Shown here one piece after another: positions 26,491 through 35,530 of a DNA stretch of 64,000 bases. The notes beneath the pieces were generated by a model. The model worked only from the letters and a program-made list of their open reading frames with translations. It was not told the DNA's origin and did no database searches. Where the stretch lies: assembly GCF_900105385.1 (NCBI RefSeq), contig NZ_LT629772.1:5022001-5086000 (forward strand), given 5' to 3'. Every line of letters starts with the position of its first letter. The stretch's first letter is position 1. A program made the position numbers and the translations under genes. This stretch comes from Microlunatus soli (GTDB taxonomy: Bacteria; Actinomycetota; Actinomycetes; Propionibacteriales; Propionibacteriaceae).

Positions 26491-27312
26491 ATGTTTATGC
26501 GGAGCCGCGTTCAGACCATCACGCCAGCGAAGGCGGCAGAATTGTTGGAGGCGAACACCTCCAACCGGCCGTTGTCGCGTTCGACCGTTCAGTCGTTTGC
26601 CGAAGCGATGAAGCGAGGTGATTGGAAGGTCACGCACCAGGGCGTCGCTATCGACACCAACGGTGTGCTGGTTGATGGACAGCACCGGCTCGCTGCCATC
26701 GTCGAGGCTGATATGCCTGTCGAGCTGACGGTTTTCACCGACGTGCCCGCCGACACCTTCGATGTCCTCGACACCGGCAAGAAGCGCAATGCAGCTGACG
26801 TGCTGGCGATCGAGGGGGAGCGGTCGACGTTGCAGCTGGCTTCCATGGTGCGCACGGTGTGGCTTTACGACCACCGGCCCGATCTCAGCTGGTCCGGCGG
26901 GGCGGCCGCTGTTACCAATCACCAGATCTTGGCGACACTCGAGGCCAACCCGAAGCTCCGTGACTATGTCGTCCTCGGCGAGCAGCTTTCGCAGGAGGTC
27001 GGCATGATCAAGAGCGCCGCCGGGGCCGTTAGCTACCTGTTGTCGCGGGTGAACACGCAGCGGAAGCTGCAGCCGTGGTTCGACGGCATCATTGATGGCG
27101 CAGGGTTGACCCGTACCGATGCCCGTCTGAAGTTCCGCAACCTGATGCTGAACATGGCACGCCGGCAGGCCGGCGAGGTGCGGCGGCGACGCGACACTCG
27201 CGAGCATGTCGGCCTTTACCTGACGGCATTCAACGCCTGGGCCGCTGGGGAGAGCGTGTCCCGCTTGAGGTACGCAACTCGCGACCCGATGCCTGTCATC
27301 TCCAAGATCTAG
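26491..27312 (+). CDS. ParB/Srx-like domain protein, orphan
   Basis: 273 residues from the ATG at 26491, chosen because GAGGGA lies 6 nt upstream; the frame is open back to the end of comEC but lacks support there. The visible core, 'LSRSTVQSFAEAMKRGDWKV' then 'LVDGQHRLAAIVEADMPVEL', is the ParB/Srx-like fold seen in many phage- and mobile-element-borne proteins. A DNA-binding helix-turn-helix is not obvious, and the C-terminal half is helical and basic ('ARRQAGEVRRRRDTRE'). No ParA partner is nearby. This kind of gene usually marks mobile DNA, and it is the first gene inside the repeat-bracketed region. Confidence 0.72.
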   Translation: MFMRSRVQTITPAKAAELLEANTSNRPLSRSTVQSFAEAMKRGDWKVTHQGVAIDTNGVLVDGQHRLAAIVEADMPVELTVFTDVPADTFDVLDTGKKRNAADVLAIEGERSTLQLASMVRTVWLYDHRPDLSWSGGAAAVTNHQILATLEANPKLRDYVVLGEQLSQEVGMIKSAAGAVSYLLSRVNTQRKLQPWFDGIIDGAGLTRTDARLKFRNLMLNMARRQAGEVRRRRDTREHVGLYLTAFNAWAAGESVSRLRYATRDPMPVISKI

Positions 27313-27405
27313 GAGCCCCGCTGCATGAACAAGATGCCCCGAAGCCGGGTGACCGAGTCGGCGGGTTGGTCGACTCTCTCATCTGGCACCCCCTAAACCC
27401 TGCCT

Positions 27406-28079
27406 CTACTTGTTGAGTGCATCGGCCGCCGACGGTGGCCACGGCAATTGCCAGGCGTATCTGTTGCCGGTCAGCGTGTCGGCTGCTGCGGGCCCCCAGC
27501 TTCCGGGCGCATACCGGTGAACCGGCGGAGGATAAGCGATCAATGGCTGGAGAATGCGCCAGCTTTCCTCGATTGCGTCGTCGCGTGCGAAGTATCGGTT
27601 GTCTCCGTTCAGCGCCGCATGGAGCAACCGTTCGTACGGTGGCAGGGGCTCGCCCAGGTCGCCGCTGAAGGTGCTGATCAGTGGTACTTCACGCCAGGTG
27701 AGGTCTCGGTCCAAAGCGGAGATCCGCAGTTGCATCCCGGCATCGGGGTCGATCCGTAGCACGATCTGATTGGCGGGTACATGCGACGGGGCGGGAAGGA
27801 ACGCGGGTCGAGGTGGTTCGCGAAGAATCAGCCGGACCTCGGTTGCCCGGACCGGAAGTTCCTTGCCGGCCCGGATCAGGACGGGCACGCCCGCCCAGCG
27901 CCAGTTGTCGATCTCCAGACGAACGGCTGCATAGGTTTTCGGTTGTCGAGTTGGGAGCGACTCCAGTGGTCCCGCGATAACCCTCGTATTGGCCACGCAC
28001 GTAGTGCTGAACCTCGGCTGTGAGGATCGCGCGCAACACCTCGACCTTCTTGTCCCATCGCCTACTCTCGGAGTCCCCG
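27406..28079 (-). pseudogene. Broken C-terminal fragment of glucose-6-phosphate dehydrogenase
   Basis: Read on the minus strand, 'DKKVEVLRAILTAEVQHYVR' (upstream part) and 'TYAAVRLEIDNWRWAGVPVL' through 'RYAPGSWGPAAADTL' are unmistakable zwf C-terminal sequence, about 220 residues. Two defects are visible. The first ~270 residues, including the NADP site and catalytic His, are missing. The frame also shifts at 27936-27939, where one extra T in a TTTT run (plus strand) separates 'APNSTTE' from 'TYAAV'. The downstream 196 codons stay open from 27996. No function is expected; it looks like debris from a recombination or deletion. Confidence 0.85.
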
Positions 28080-28604
28080 GCCGGAAGTCTTGCCGTGTGG
28101 AGATCTGCCTGGTGTCAGGCGTGGTGTAGACGTTGACATAGCGGGGCAGCAGCGAGCTGGACGTTCGATCCGGTCCGAGTGGTCGAAGACGAGCGACTCA
28201 CCGACCGCTGTAGGGTGCCTGTCGCCGATCCTGTCCGACAGTGCCGATCCTCCGCTCGGCTGGATGGTGCCCGGCGAGGTCGGGGTGTCTGCCCGCCGAC
28301 GGGCCTACCATCGGGAGCTTGCCGAGTGTGGCAGTCCGCGAGCCTCTCAGCTGACGCGATTGATTGGCGATCCGTGTCGCAGGTGGGCCGGCGGAACGTG
28401 TTCGCAAAACCATCAGAAGTGTCGCGACGGCAGGACGCCATGACCGCGAAGGTCAACTTCGGATATCAATAGGTCATCTTCGGCCATGGTGGTCACGGCT
28501 TCGACCCGCGACGGTAGGTGCACGGCCGAACCCGTCAACGTGCGGAGACTGCCGACCTGACTGCACCGGGATGAACCCGGTGTCCGTAGCGCACCGGGAG
28601 AGCC
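28080..28604. other. 525-bp stretch without a recognisable gene
   Basis: Lies between the zwf fragment and the GH20 gene. Short open frames exist on both strands, but none shows a family signature, a good ribosome-binding site, or the codon bias of its neighbours. It probably contains further decayed sequence plus the GH20 promoter. Confidence 0.5.
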
Positions 28605-31600
28605 ATGGGCACCATCGACGCTGCCATTCGATCATCCTCACGCCGGATCCTTCCACTGCTCGCCGCTGCTGTCGTGCTGACGACGGTGGCCACGGTAGGT
28701 GTCACCCCCGCAACGGCAGGGCCCGCCGTGCGGCCACCGGCGCCCACAAGCGCGCCGGTCGTGATCCCATCGCTCAGCAACTGGCAGCCCGCACCTGGAA
28801 CCTTCGAGTTCGGCGAGCGCACCCGGATCGTGCTGGGTCCCAGCGCGCCAGCTCTGAAACGAACCGCTCGGACCCTCGCCGAAGACCTCGCGTCACGCTT
28901 CAGGACAACGACGCCCGTGGTCGAGCGGTCCAAACCGCAGAAGGGCGACATCGTCCTCGGTGTAGACGGGCACCGTGATGACCTGGGGGCCGAAGGCTAC
29001 GAGATGGTGGTGAGCGACATCGTGTACATCACCGGAGCAACAGACGACGGTGCGTTCTACGGCACTCGGACCTTGATCCAAGCGCTCGCGCCGAACCACC
29101 AGATCGCCGCAGGACGGACGGTCGATGTGCCGCGCTTTCCTGAGCGGGGAGTCGAAATCTGCCCGTGCATGGTCAAGTTGTCAATGGCGAGAATGCAGCG
29201 ACTGTTTCGCGAGATGGCGTTTCTTAAGCTCAACTACATGCTGCTGCCCTTGAAGATGATCAGCACCTCGCATCCCGAAACCAACCAGTGGAGCTACTAC
29301 ACCCGAGCTGAGGCCGAAGAACTCGCCGCGTTGGGAATGAAGTACCACGTCGAGGTGATACCGGAGATCAACGCGCCGGGTCACATGGAGCCGTACCTGT
29401 TCGATCGCCCTGATCTGCAGCTCACGGATCGGAACGGCAACCATAGCCCAGCACGCATGGATATCACCAAACCCGCGGCGTTCGACTTCTACACCGATCT
29501 CATCGACGAGTACGTCGGCGTCTTCCCCGGCCGTTACTGGCATCTCGGTGCCGATGAGTACATGACGTTCTCATCCTACGATTCCTACCCACAGATTGGC
29601 GCATACGCCCGCGAGAAGTTCGGACCAGACGCACGTCCGGAGGATGCATTCATCGACTTCATCAACAGGGTCGACGCCCACGTCAGGGGCACCCACGGGC
29701 GTACCATCCGCATCTGGAATGACGGCCTCCCCAGACGCAACGTCATCCCCGCTGAGCAAGGATCGCACCCAGGCCTGAACACCGATATCGTCATCGAACA
29801 CTGGCTTCCGAGCGAGGTGCTGCCTGAGGATTTCGTCGCCGCGGGATACACCATCATGAACGCTGCAAGCTCTCTGTACGAGGATCGCGGCTCCCGACCT
29901 TCTCCGCACTCGCTCTGCCCCCTGGACGCGACGCTGCATGACTGCGTTCAAACGCTCTGGAATGATGGGTGGGGGCCAACGACGTTCGAAGACGGGTCGA
30001 GCATTGCCGCGGGACCGCAGCTGACCGGGGCGCATCTCAGTCTTTGGCAGACCGATCCCGCCGCTGAAACCGAGCGCCAGATGGAGCAGGCAACCGCGTT
30101 GGCGCTGCGGTTCATCGCCGAGCGGACCTGGGGAGACGCGACATCTTTCATTTCTTACCGCGACTTCGTCGACAGGTCCCAAGCGCTCGGCAGAGCGCCG
30201 GGTTTCGCTGACTCCCTGGCGTTGCCGTTGGCCAGTGATGGAACCTACACCGTCCGCAGCGTTGGAGCCGGACCTCGCGGGTTCCTCACCGCCGAGAACG
30301 AGGAACCCGACAGTCACCTGCGCGTGGGAGACGCTCCCGCGGCATGGCAGCTCAGACGGACCGATGACGGCTACTACCAAGTCGAATCACCAACCAGCGG
30401 CCTCTGCATGGGCATGGATCTGCCCGGAGGCATCGCGCTATTGGAGTCAGATCCCGGCGTCGGGGCAGAGCCAAATCAGCAACCCTGCGACTCCCGCGCA
30501 AACGCTCAGAAGTGGGAGATCACCCGCAATGGCCGATCGCTCTACACGATCACCAATGCACTATCCCAGCTGGTCACCCGGGGCGAGGCCGACGGGACCG
30601 TCGTGCAGGACGTTCCCAATAAACCGCGCGCGAGTTGGGACATCCAGCTCGAGGTCGCCGCCACCTTGAGGGTCGAGTCCGAAACGCGGCTGCTCGAACC
30701 GAACCAGCCGAACACAGTACAGCTGAGGTTGGAGAACCACGGCAGCCACGACCTGCACAACGTCGAACTCAACCTAATTGCACCAGATCATTGGAGAGTG
30801 CGTTCCGCGGGTGGCGTCTCGTTCGACACAGTGGCTGCCGGCACGACCGTGCGAACCAACTTCGAGGTCATTCCACCCGACATGTCGAGGGGCACAGGTG
30901 CAGCATCTCTGCTGCGTGGCGCCGCGTACTTCGCTGGGGATGGCGGGCGGAGGTCCGTCGAGGGGACTGAACGAGTCCGCGTAGACCCTGTTGCCTGCGC
31001 CGATCCCGACACTCAACCGGTCCCAGCGGACGACGAGTTCGACGGCACACAACTGGATGGTTGTCGATGGACACGTGTGATCAATCCTGACCTGCAGACC
31101 ATGAGCGTCGGTGACGGGAGGCTGCATATCATCACAGAACCTGGGGATCTGGTGGGAGGACCACCCGACGGCGCGAAGAATGTCGTGCTACAGCGGGCCC
31201 CGACAGGCGACTGGACAATCGAGACCAAGATGCAGGCACACCTGATGGAGTCCTACCAGCAGGGCGGACTGATGGTGCACGATGACGATGACAACTACGT
31301 CGAGTTCGTGCTGGCCACCGAGAATCCTCCGGGTGCGACCCCCAACCTTTACCTGTCGTTGGTCTCTGAGATGGATGGTGAGTTCCGAAAGGGTGGAGCG
31401 GTCAACCTCTTCGGACCCCCAGGGGACTCCGACGAGGTCTGCTGGCTCCGACTGAGCAAGACCGGCAGTGCCTACACCGCAGCCTTCAGTACCGATGGTG
31501 AGTCGTGGCGCCCGATGCCTGGCAATGTGACCAATCCCCAACTCCCGGACCCATACGTCGGGCTGGTGGCCGTCGGCCCGATGCAGCAGGCAGCGACCGA

Positions 31601-31634
31601 CGTCTGGTTCGACTACTTCCGCAGTCACCGATGA
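28605..31634 (+). CDS. Secreted GH20 beta-N-acetylhexosaminidase, multidomain
   Basis: 1009 residues, ATG preceded by GGGAGAG. The signal peptide is 'RILPLLAAAVVLTTVATVGV' ending near Ala-Gly at 38. Residues ~55-180 are the GH20b domain. The GH20 barrel follows, with the catalytic Asp-Glu pair in HLGADEY (D317-E318). After ~540 come a ricin-like lectin segment ('QLRRTDDGYYQVESPTSGLC'), a NEW3/CARDB-like sandwich ('NTVQLRLENHGSHDLHNVEL'), and a C-terminal concanavalin-like DUF1349/GH43_C2 module ('ADDEFDGTQLDGCRWTRV'). It should release GlcNAc or GalNAc from chitin, glycoprotein or peptidoglycan fragments outside the cell. It has its own transcript and the AraC gene is convergent with it. Confidence 0.9.
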   Translation: MGTIDAAIRSSSRRILPLLAAAVVLTTVATVGVTPATAGPAVRPPAPTSAPVVIPSLSNWQPAPGTFEFGERTRIVLGPSAPALKRTARTLAEDLASRFRTTTPVVERSKPQKGDIVLGVDGHRDDLGAEGYEMVVSDIVYITGATDDGAFYGTRTLIQALAPNHQIAAGRTVDVPRFPERGVEICPCMVKLSMARMQRLFREMAFLKLNYMLLPLKMISTSHPETNQWSYYTRAEAEELAALGMKYHVEVIPEINAPGHMEPYLFDRPDLQLTDRNGNHSPARMDITKPAAFDFYTDLIDEYVGVFPGRYWHLGADEYMTFSSYDSYPQIGAYAREKFGPDARPEDAFIDFINRVDAHVRGTHGRTIRIWNDGLPRRNVIPAEQGSHPGLNTDIVIEHWLPSEVLPEDFVAAGYTIMNAASSLYEDRGSRPSPHSLCPLDATLHDCVQTLWNDGWGPTTFEDGSSIAAGPQLTGAHLSLWQTDPAAETERQMEQATALALRFIAERTWGDATSFISYRDFVDRSQALGRAPGFADSLALPLASDGTYTVRSVGAGPRGFLTAENEEPDSHLRVGDAPAAWQLRRTDDGYYQVESPTSGLCMGMDLPGGIALLESDPGVGAEPNQQPCDSRANAQKWEITRNGRSLYTITNALSQLVTRGEADGTVVQDVPNKPRASWDIQLEVAATLRVESETRLLEPNQPNTVQLRLENHGSHDLHNVELNLIAPDHWRVRSAGGVSFDTVAAGTTVRTNFEVIPPDMSRGTGAASLLRGAAYFAGDGGRRSVEGTERVRVDPVACADPDTQPVPADDEFDGTQLDGCRWTRVINPDLQTMSVGDGRLHIITEPGDLVGGPPDGAKNVVLQRAPTGDWTIETKMQAHLMESYQQGGLMVHDDDDNYVEFVLATENPPGATPNLYLSLVSEMDGEFRKGGAVNLFGPPGDSDEVCWLRLSKTGSAYTAAFSTDGESWRPMPGNVTNPQLPDPYVGLVAVGPMQQAATDVWFDYFRSHR

Positions 31635-31675
31635 TTCACCGGCGATCCTCGTGGACACGGTTCTGCAACTATTCG

Positions 31676-32566
31676 TTATAATTCGTCACTCGCTCGGAGC
31701 AGCATGCGTGCGACCGCCAGTAGTTGTGCGTCCCGCACCGGCCACAGCGGATCGGTCAACGGCTGACGGCAGCGGAACGCCTTCGGCGGGGCGCCGTAGG
31801 TCTGATGGAACCGACGCGAGAAGTGGTACGGGTTACAGAATCCACTTCTGGCTGCAATCTCACTGATGGTGTCGTTGCTGCGCTGCAGCGCGGTCGCCGC
31901 CTGACTCAGCCTGATGAGTTCCAAGGCCCGTGATGGCCCACAGCCGTACGCGTGCTTGAAAGTCCGATGCAGGTAGCCGATGGACACGTGCGCGGAAGCA
32001 GCTAGATCGGACACCGGTACCTGCCGCTGTCCGTCCGTCGCCCAGAGTCGGGCAACATACTCACTCATCCGGCCGACCGGTGCCGGAACCTCTTCGCGGT
32101 CACTGCGGTGTGGGCCGCTGACGAACAGGTCCAGCACCAGCTGGACGATCTGATCACTGCGACGCTTGCTCTGTGCCGAGGGCTGGCCGGCCAACTCCAG
32201 CAGATAATCACACAGACCCTCCAACACAGGAGCATCGGCCAAAGTCCGCACCGATGGCCACGATGCCGGGGTGCCGAGGTGGCCAGCATCGAGCAGTTCG
32301 AAATGGACATAGGCATGTCGCGACGGGCCAGCTGTGTCCCACCGATAGCAATCGCGATTGCCCTGACGCGACAAGGCCACCGTCCCCGGACGCAGCAGCT
32401 GCGACTCCGTACCGCGGTGCTGCCCATCCGCATCCAGGATCTCGGTGCACAACTGGGCGGACCCCCGCAACAACCAGACCAGCTCGAAGTTCGGCAACAG
32501 CCGGGGGCCGTACACCGACCCCGGTGAATAGTCGGCCACCTGTACCGGGTTCTGAACGAAGATCAT
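31676..32566 (-). CDS. AraC-family transcriptional regulator
   Basis: 296 residues from the ATG at 32566 (GGAG just upstream); an in-frame ATG at 32644 would add 26 residues but leave almost no room for the divergent promoter. The N-terminal cupin-like sensing domain ('NFELVWLLRGSAQLC') is followed by two AraC helix-turn-helices, 'VSDLAASAHVSIGYLHRTFK' and 'ISEIAARSGFCNPYHFSRRF'. It is divergent from the PhyH/ABC importer/GH172/sialidase-like operon, which it most likely activates in response to a sugar. Confidence 0.88.
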   Translation of the reverse strand: MIFVQNPVQVADYSPGSVYGPRLLPNFELVWLLRGSAQLCTEILDADGQHRGTESQLLRPGTVALSRQGNRDCYRWDTAGPSRHAYVHFELLDAGHLGTPASWPSVRTLADAPVLEGLCDYLLELAGQPSAQSKRRSDQIVQLVLDLFVSGPHRSDREEVPAPVGRMSEYVARLWATDGQRQVPVSDLAASAHVSIGYLHRTFKHAYGCGPSRALELIRLSQAATALQRSNDTISEIAARSGFCNPYHFSRRFHQTYGAPPKAFRCRQPLTDPLWPVRDAQLLAVARMLLRASDEL

Positions 32567-32672
32567 CAACTCCGATGAGGTCACTTTTGGATAGTAACGC
32601 GTTCGGTCTGTGTATGGGCTAACCCCGGTGTCAACTGCGAGCATGAGCCATCACCGAGCAACGGAGCACGAG

Positions 32673-33563
32673 ATGACCACCGAGATCGCCCGCCTCCCGA
32701 CCTTCGAGACCGTGACCGATGCGCTGGTCGACGCCTACCAGGAGTCCGGCTGCGTCATCCTGCGCGAGGCGATCGGGACCGATCTCGTCCGAGCGCTGAA
32801 CATCGACGTGGAACGGCTGTGCCGCGGTGAACTCGGCACCATCGCCCGGGCCTCCGAACCTGCGGGTAAGGAGATGGACGCAGCAGATGGGTTGCGGGAG
32901 TTCTTGTGCATCCACTACCCGCACAAGGTCTCCGCGGCGGCATGTCAGGCACTGAGCACACCGTCCGTCATCGATGTTCTGACCCGGGTGATCGGACCGA
33001 ATGTCAAGGTGATGCAATCGATGCTCTTCGTCAAAGCGGAGGGCAAACCCGGACAACCTTGGCATCAGGACGAGTACGTCATCCCAACCCGAGACCGGTC
33101 CTTGACCGCCGTGTGGATCGCCTTGGACGACGCCACCGTGGACAACGGCTGCCTGTGGGTGCTTCCCGGGTCGCATCGGCGCGGCGTTCTTTATCCAGAC
33201 CGCGTCCAGAATGATCCGGGATTTGACTGCTCGATCGAGGCATTCAACCTTCCCTATGCGGACCAGGACGCGGTGCCCGTCGAGATTCCCGCCGGGGCAG
33301 CAGTCATCTTCAACGGCTACCTTCTACATAGGTCGCTGCGGAACTCCGGCCGGCACGGCTACCGGCGTGGGTTGGCTAACCACTACATGAGTGCAGAGTC
33401 GCTATTGCCCTGGCAGGCTCTTCCTGACGGGTCGCGTGTCGGCAAGCACGATTACCGCGACATCGTCCTGGTTGCCGGTCAGGATCCTTATGCTTACAAG
33501 GGGAGTGCCGATATTGCGGAGCCGCACTCCCGGCCTGACATTGACGGTGGCTGCGATCGATGA
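32673..33563 (+). CDS. Phytanoyl-CoA dioxygenase (PhyH) family Fe(II)/2-oxoglutarate oxygenase
   Basis: 296 residues from the ATG at 32673; earlier ATGs at 32610 and 32643 fall in the regulatory gap. The iron facial triad is visible: His and Asp in 'WHQDEYVI' (about 131 and 133) and the distal His in 'FNGYLLHRSLRNSGRHGYRR' (about 219), with the 2-oxoglutarate-binding Arg in the same stretch. The family hydroxylates many small molecules. It is first in an operon with an LplBC-type importer and two glycan enzymes (ATGA overlap with the permease), so a role on an imported sugar derivative is likely, but the substrate is unknown. Confidence 0.88.
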   Translation: MTTEIARLPTFETVTDALVDAYQESGCVILREAIGTDLVRALNIDVERLCRGELGTIARASEPAGKEMDAADGLREFLCIHYPHKVSAAACQALSTPSVIDVLTRVIGPNVKVMQSMLFVKAEGKPGQPWHQDEYVIPTRDRSLTAVWIALDDATVDNGCLWVLPGSHRRGVLYPDRVQNDPGFDCSIEAFNLPYADQDAVPVEIPAGAAVIFNGYLLHRSLRNSGRHGYRRGLANHYMSAESLLPWQALPDGSRVGKHDYRDIVLVAGQDPYAYKGSADIAEPHSRPDIDGGCDR

Positions 33564-34537
33564 CATCCAGAACCATAGAACGAACGCCACTTCGGAGCCA
33601 CCATCCGCCGGCGACGATGACCTCTGCCCGAGGTCGTCGCAGTCTGCTACGCCGGATCGCCTACTATCGGTGGAGTTATCTGTTCGTCCTGCCGGGCGCC
33701 GCGTTCTTCGTGGTCTTCGCTTACATCCCGCTCGCCGGGAACGTGGTCGCCTTCCAGGACTACTCGCCATTTCGTGGGGTTGAGAGCTCGCCGTTCGTCG
33801 GATGGAGCAACTTCGCGGCCATGTTCACCGATCCTGAGGTGATCACCGCACTGACCAACACCATCATAATCAGCGCTCTACAGATCCTGTTCGCCTTTCC
33901 CGCGCCGGTGGCTCTGGCGCTGCTGCTCAACAGCCTTTTGTCGGTCCGTGTCCAACGGGTGGTCCAAGCGATCGTCTACCTTCCGCATTTCATCAGCTGG
34001 GTGGTCGTGATCGCCATTTGGCAACAAGTACTCGGCGGAGCAGGAATCATCAACGACGTTCTGGCTCTGATCGGGCTCGGCCCACAGAACGTGATGGCCG
34101 ACCCCGACGCGTTCAAGCCGCTGGTCACGGCACAGGTCATCTGGAAGGAGATCGGCTGGGGCACCATCATCTTCTTCGCGGCCATCTCGACAATTCCTCA
34201 TGATCGCTACGAGTCTGCGGCCATCGACGGGGCAGGGGCTTGGCGGCGAATCTGGCATGTCACGCTCCCGGGCATCATGCCCGTGATCGTGCTCTTGCTG
34301 ATCCTGCGACTCGGTGCGGTCCTGACCGTCGGCTTCGAACAGATCCTGCTGCAGCAAGACTCCGTGGGCAAGGGCGCTGCACAGGTGCTCGACACCTTCG
34401 TTTACTTCCGCGGCGTCATCGGCGGCGATTGGGGACTGGCAGCCGCGGCCGGCTTGTTCAAGGGCGCAGTTGGCACTGTCATGGTCATCGGTGCCAACTG
34501 GCTGTCCAAGCGTCTCGGCAGCGAGGGGTTGTTCTGA
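33560..34537 (+). CDS. ABC sugar transporter permease, LplB type
   Basis: 325 residues with ATGA overlap to the PhyH gene. A basic head is followed by 'WSYLFVLPGAAFFVVFAYIP' and six membrane segments. The EAA loop is 'RYESAAIDGAGAWRRIWHVT'. It closely resembles the permease at 1510 (both have 'LTVGFEQI' followed by a Leu-Gln-Gln stretch and end near a Gly-Asp-Trp-Gly segment). It forms the channel with the next gene. Confidence 0.92.
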   Translation: MTSRTIERTPLRSHHPPATMTSARGRRSLLRRIAYYRWSYLFVLPGAAFFVVFAYIPLAGNVVAFQDYSPFRGVESSPFVGWSNFAAMFTDPEVITALTNTIIISALQILFAFPAPVALALLLNSLLSVRVQRVVQAIVYLPHFISWVVVIAIWQQVLGGAGIINDVLALIGLGPQNVMADPDAFKPLVTAQVIWKEIGWGTIIFFAAISTIPHDRYESAAIDGAGAWRRIWHVTLPGIMPVIVLLLILRLGAVLTVGFEQILLQQDSVGKGAAQVLDTFVYFRGVIGGDWGLAAAAGLFKGAVGTVMVIGANWLSKRLGSEGLF

Positions 34538-35475
34538 TGTCGATCGACGACCTCTCCGCAGACTCCGCCGGCGCAGGCCTTGCAACGAAATCGGGACCTG
34601 CGCACCATTCCGATCCGCCATGGCAGGAGCCGGCGCCGCGTCCGATCCAGGTCCTCAAGGTCGTGATCATCTCCCTTATCGTGCTGCTGATGGCAGGACC
34701 GTTCGTCTATGTGATCCTGACCAGCCTGGCCTCCAGATCCTCCAGTGGACATGGCGTGCTTCCGAGCGATTACTCATTCGACGCGTACCGGTCGCTCCTC
34801 GCAGGTGGTGTCGTCACCCGTGCTCTGCTGGTTTCGATCGGTGTCACCGTTGTCGGGACGGTGCTCTCGGTCCTATTCACGGTCCTTCTCGCGTTCGGGC
34901 TGGTGAGAACCCGGGAGATGCCGGGTGGTCGAGCGATCCTCTTTCTGATCTTGGCCACGATGCTCTTCAACGCCGGGATCATCCCCAACTATCTACTGGT
35001 CAAGCAGCTCGGCCTGCTGAACTCCTATTGGTCCCTGATCCTGCCGACCTTGATCTCGGCCTTCAACCTGGTCGTCGTCCGTAGCTTCTTCATGCAGCTT
35101 CCGACGGAGCTCTACGACGCCGCTCGGATCGACGGGGCAAGTGAGTGGAGGTTGTTGTGGCAGGTGGTGATGCCGCTGTCCAAAGCTGTCATTGCCGTGA
35201 TCGGACTGTTCTATGCCGTCGGGTACTGGAACAGCTTCTTCACTGCCCTGCTGTACATCAACGACACATCCAAGTGGCCGATCCAGCTCGTGCTCAACAC
35301 CTACGTGCTACAGGGATCACCCCTCAGTCAGATCCAGAATCCCGACATCCAGCCACCGGCACGGGCAATCCAGATGGCGGTGGTCGTGATGGCTACCCTG
35401 CCGGTCCTTATCGTGTATCCGTTCGTCCAGCGTTTCTTCACCAAGGGGGTGCTGACCGGTGCCATCAAGGGGTGA
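34537..35475 (+). CDS. ABC sugar transporter permease, YtcP/LplC type
   Basis: 312 residues; the ATG at 34537 shares its A with the preceding TGA. Six membrane segments start at 'QVLKVVIISLIVLLMAGPFV'. The EAA loop is 'LYDAARIDGASEWRLLWQVV', and the family C-terminus 'FFTKGVLTGAIKG' is present. It pairs with the LplB-type permease. The binding protein follows after 55 bp. Confidence 0.92.
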   Translation: MSIDDLSADSAGAGLATKSGPAHHSDPPWQEPAPRPIQVLKVVIISLIVLLMAGPFVYVILTSLASRSSSGHGVLPSDYSFDAYRSLLAGGVVTRALLVSIGVTVVGTVLSVLFTVLLAFGLVRTREMPGGRAILFLILATMLFNAGIIPNYLLVKQLGLLNSYWSLILPTLISAFNLVVVRSFFMQLPTELYDAARIDGASEWRLLWQVVMPLSKAVIAVIGLFYAVGYWNSFFTALLYINDTSKWPIQLVLNTYVLQGSPLSQIQNPDIQPPARAIQMAVVVMATLPVLIVYPFVQRFFTKGVLTGAIKG

Positions 35476-35530
35476 CCGCGAGGCACGTCCCTTGCTCGAT
35501 CGCCACTACTGCCCAACGGAGAGTTCCCTC

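Noticed and set aside
27406-27996. Intact 196-residue dehydrogenase gene
   Set aside because: The frame starts in the middle of the G6PDH fold and lacks the cofactor and catalytic regions; treated as a pseudogene.
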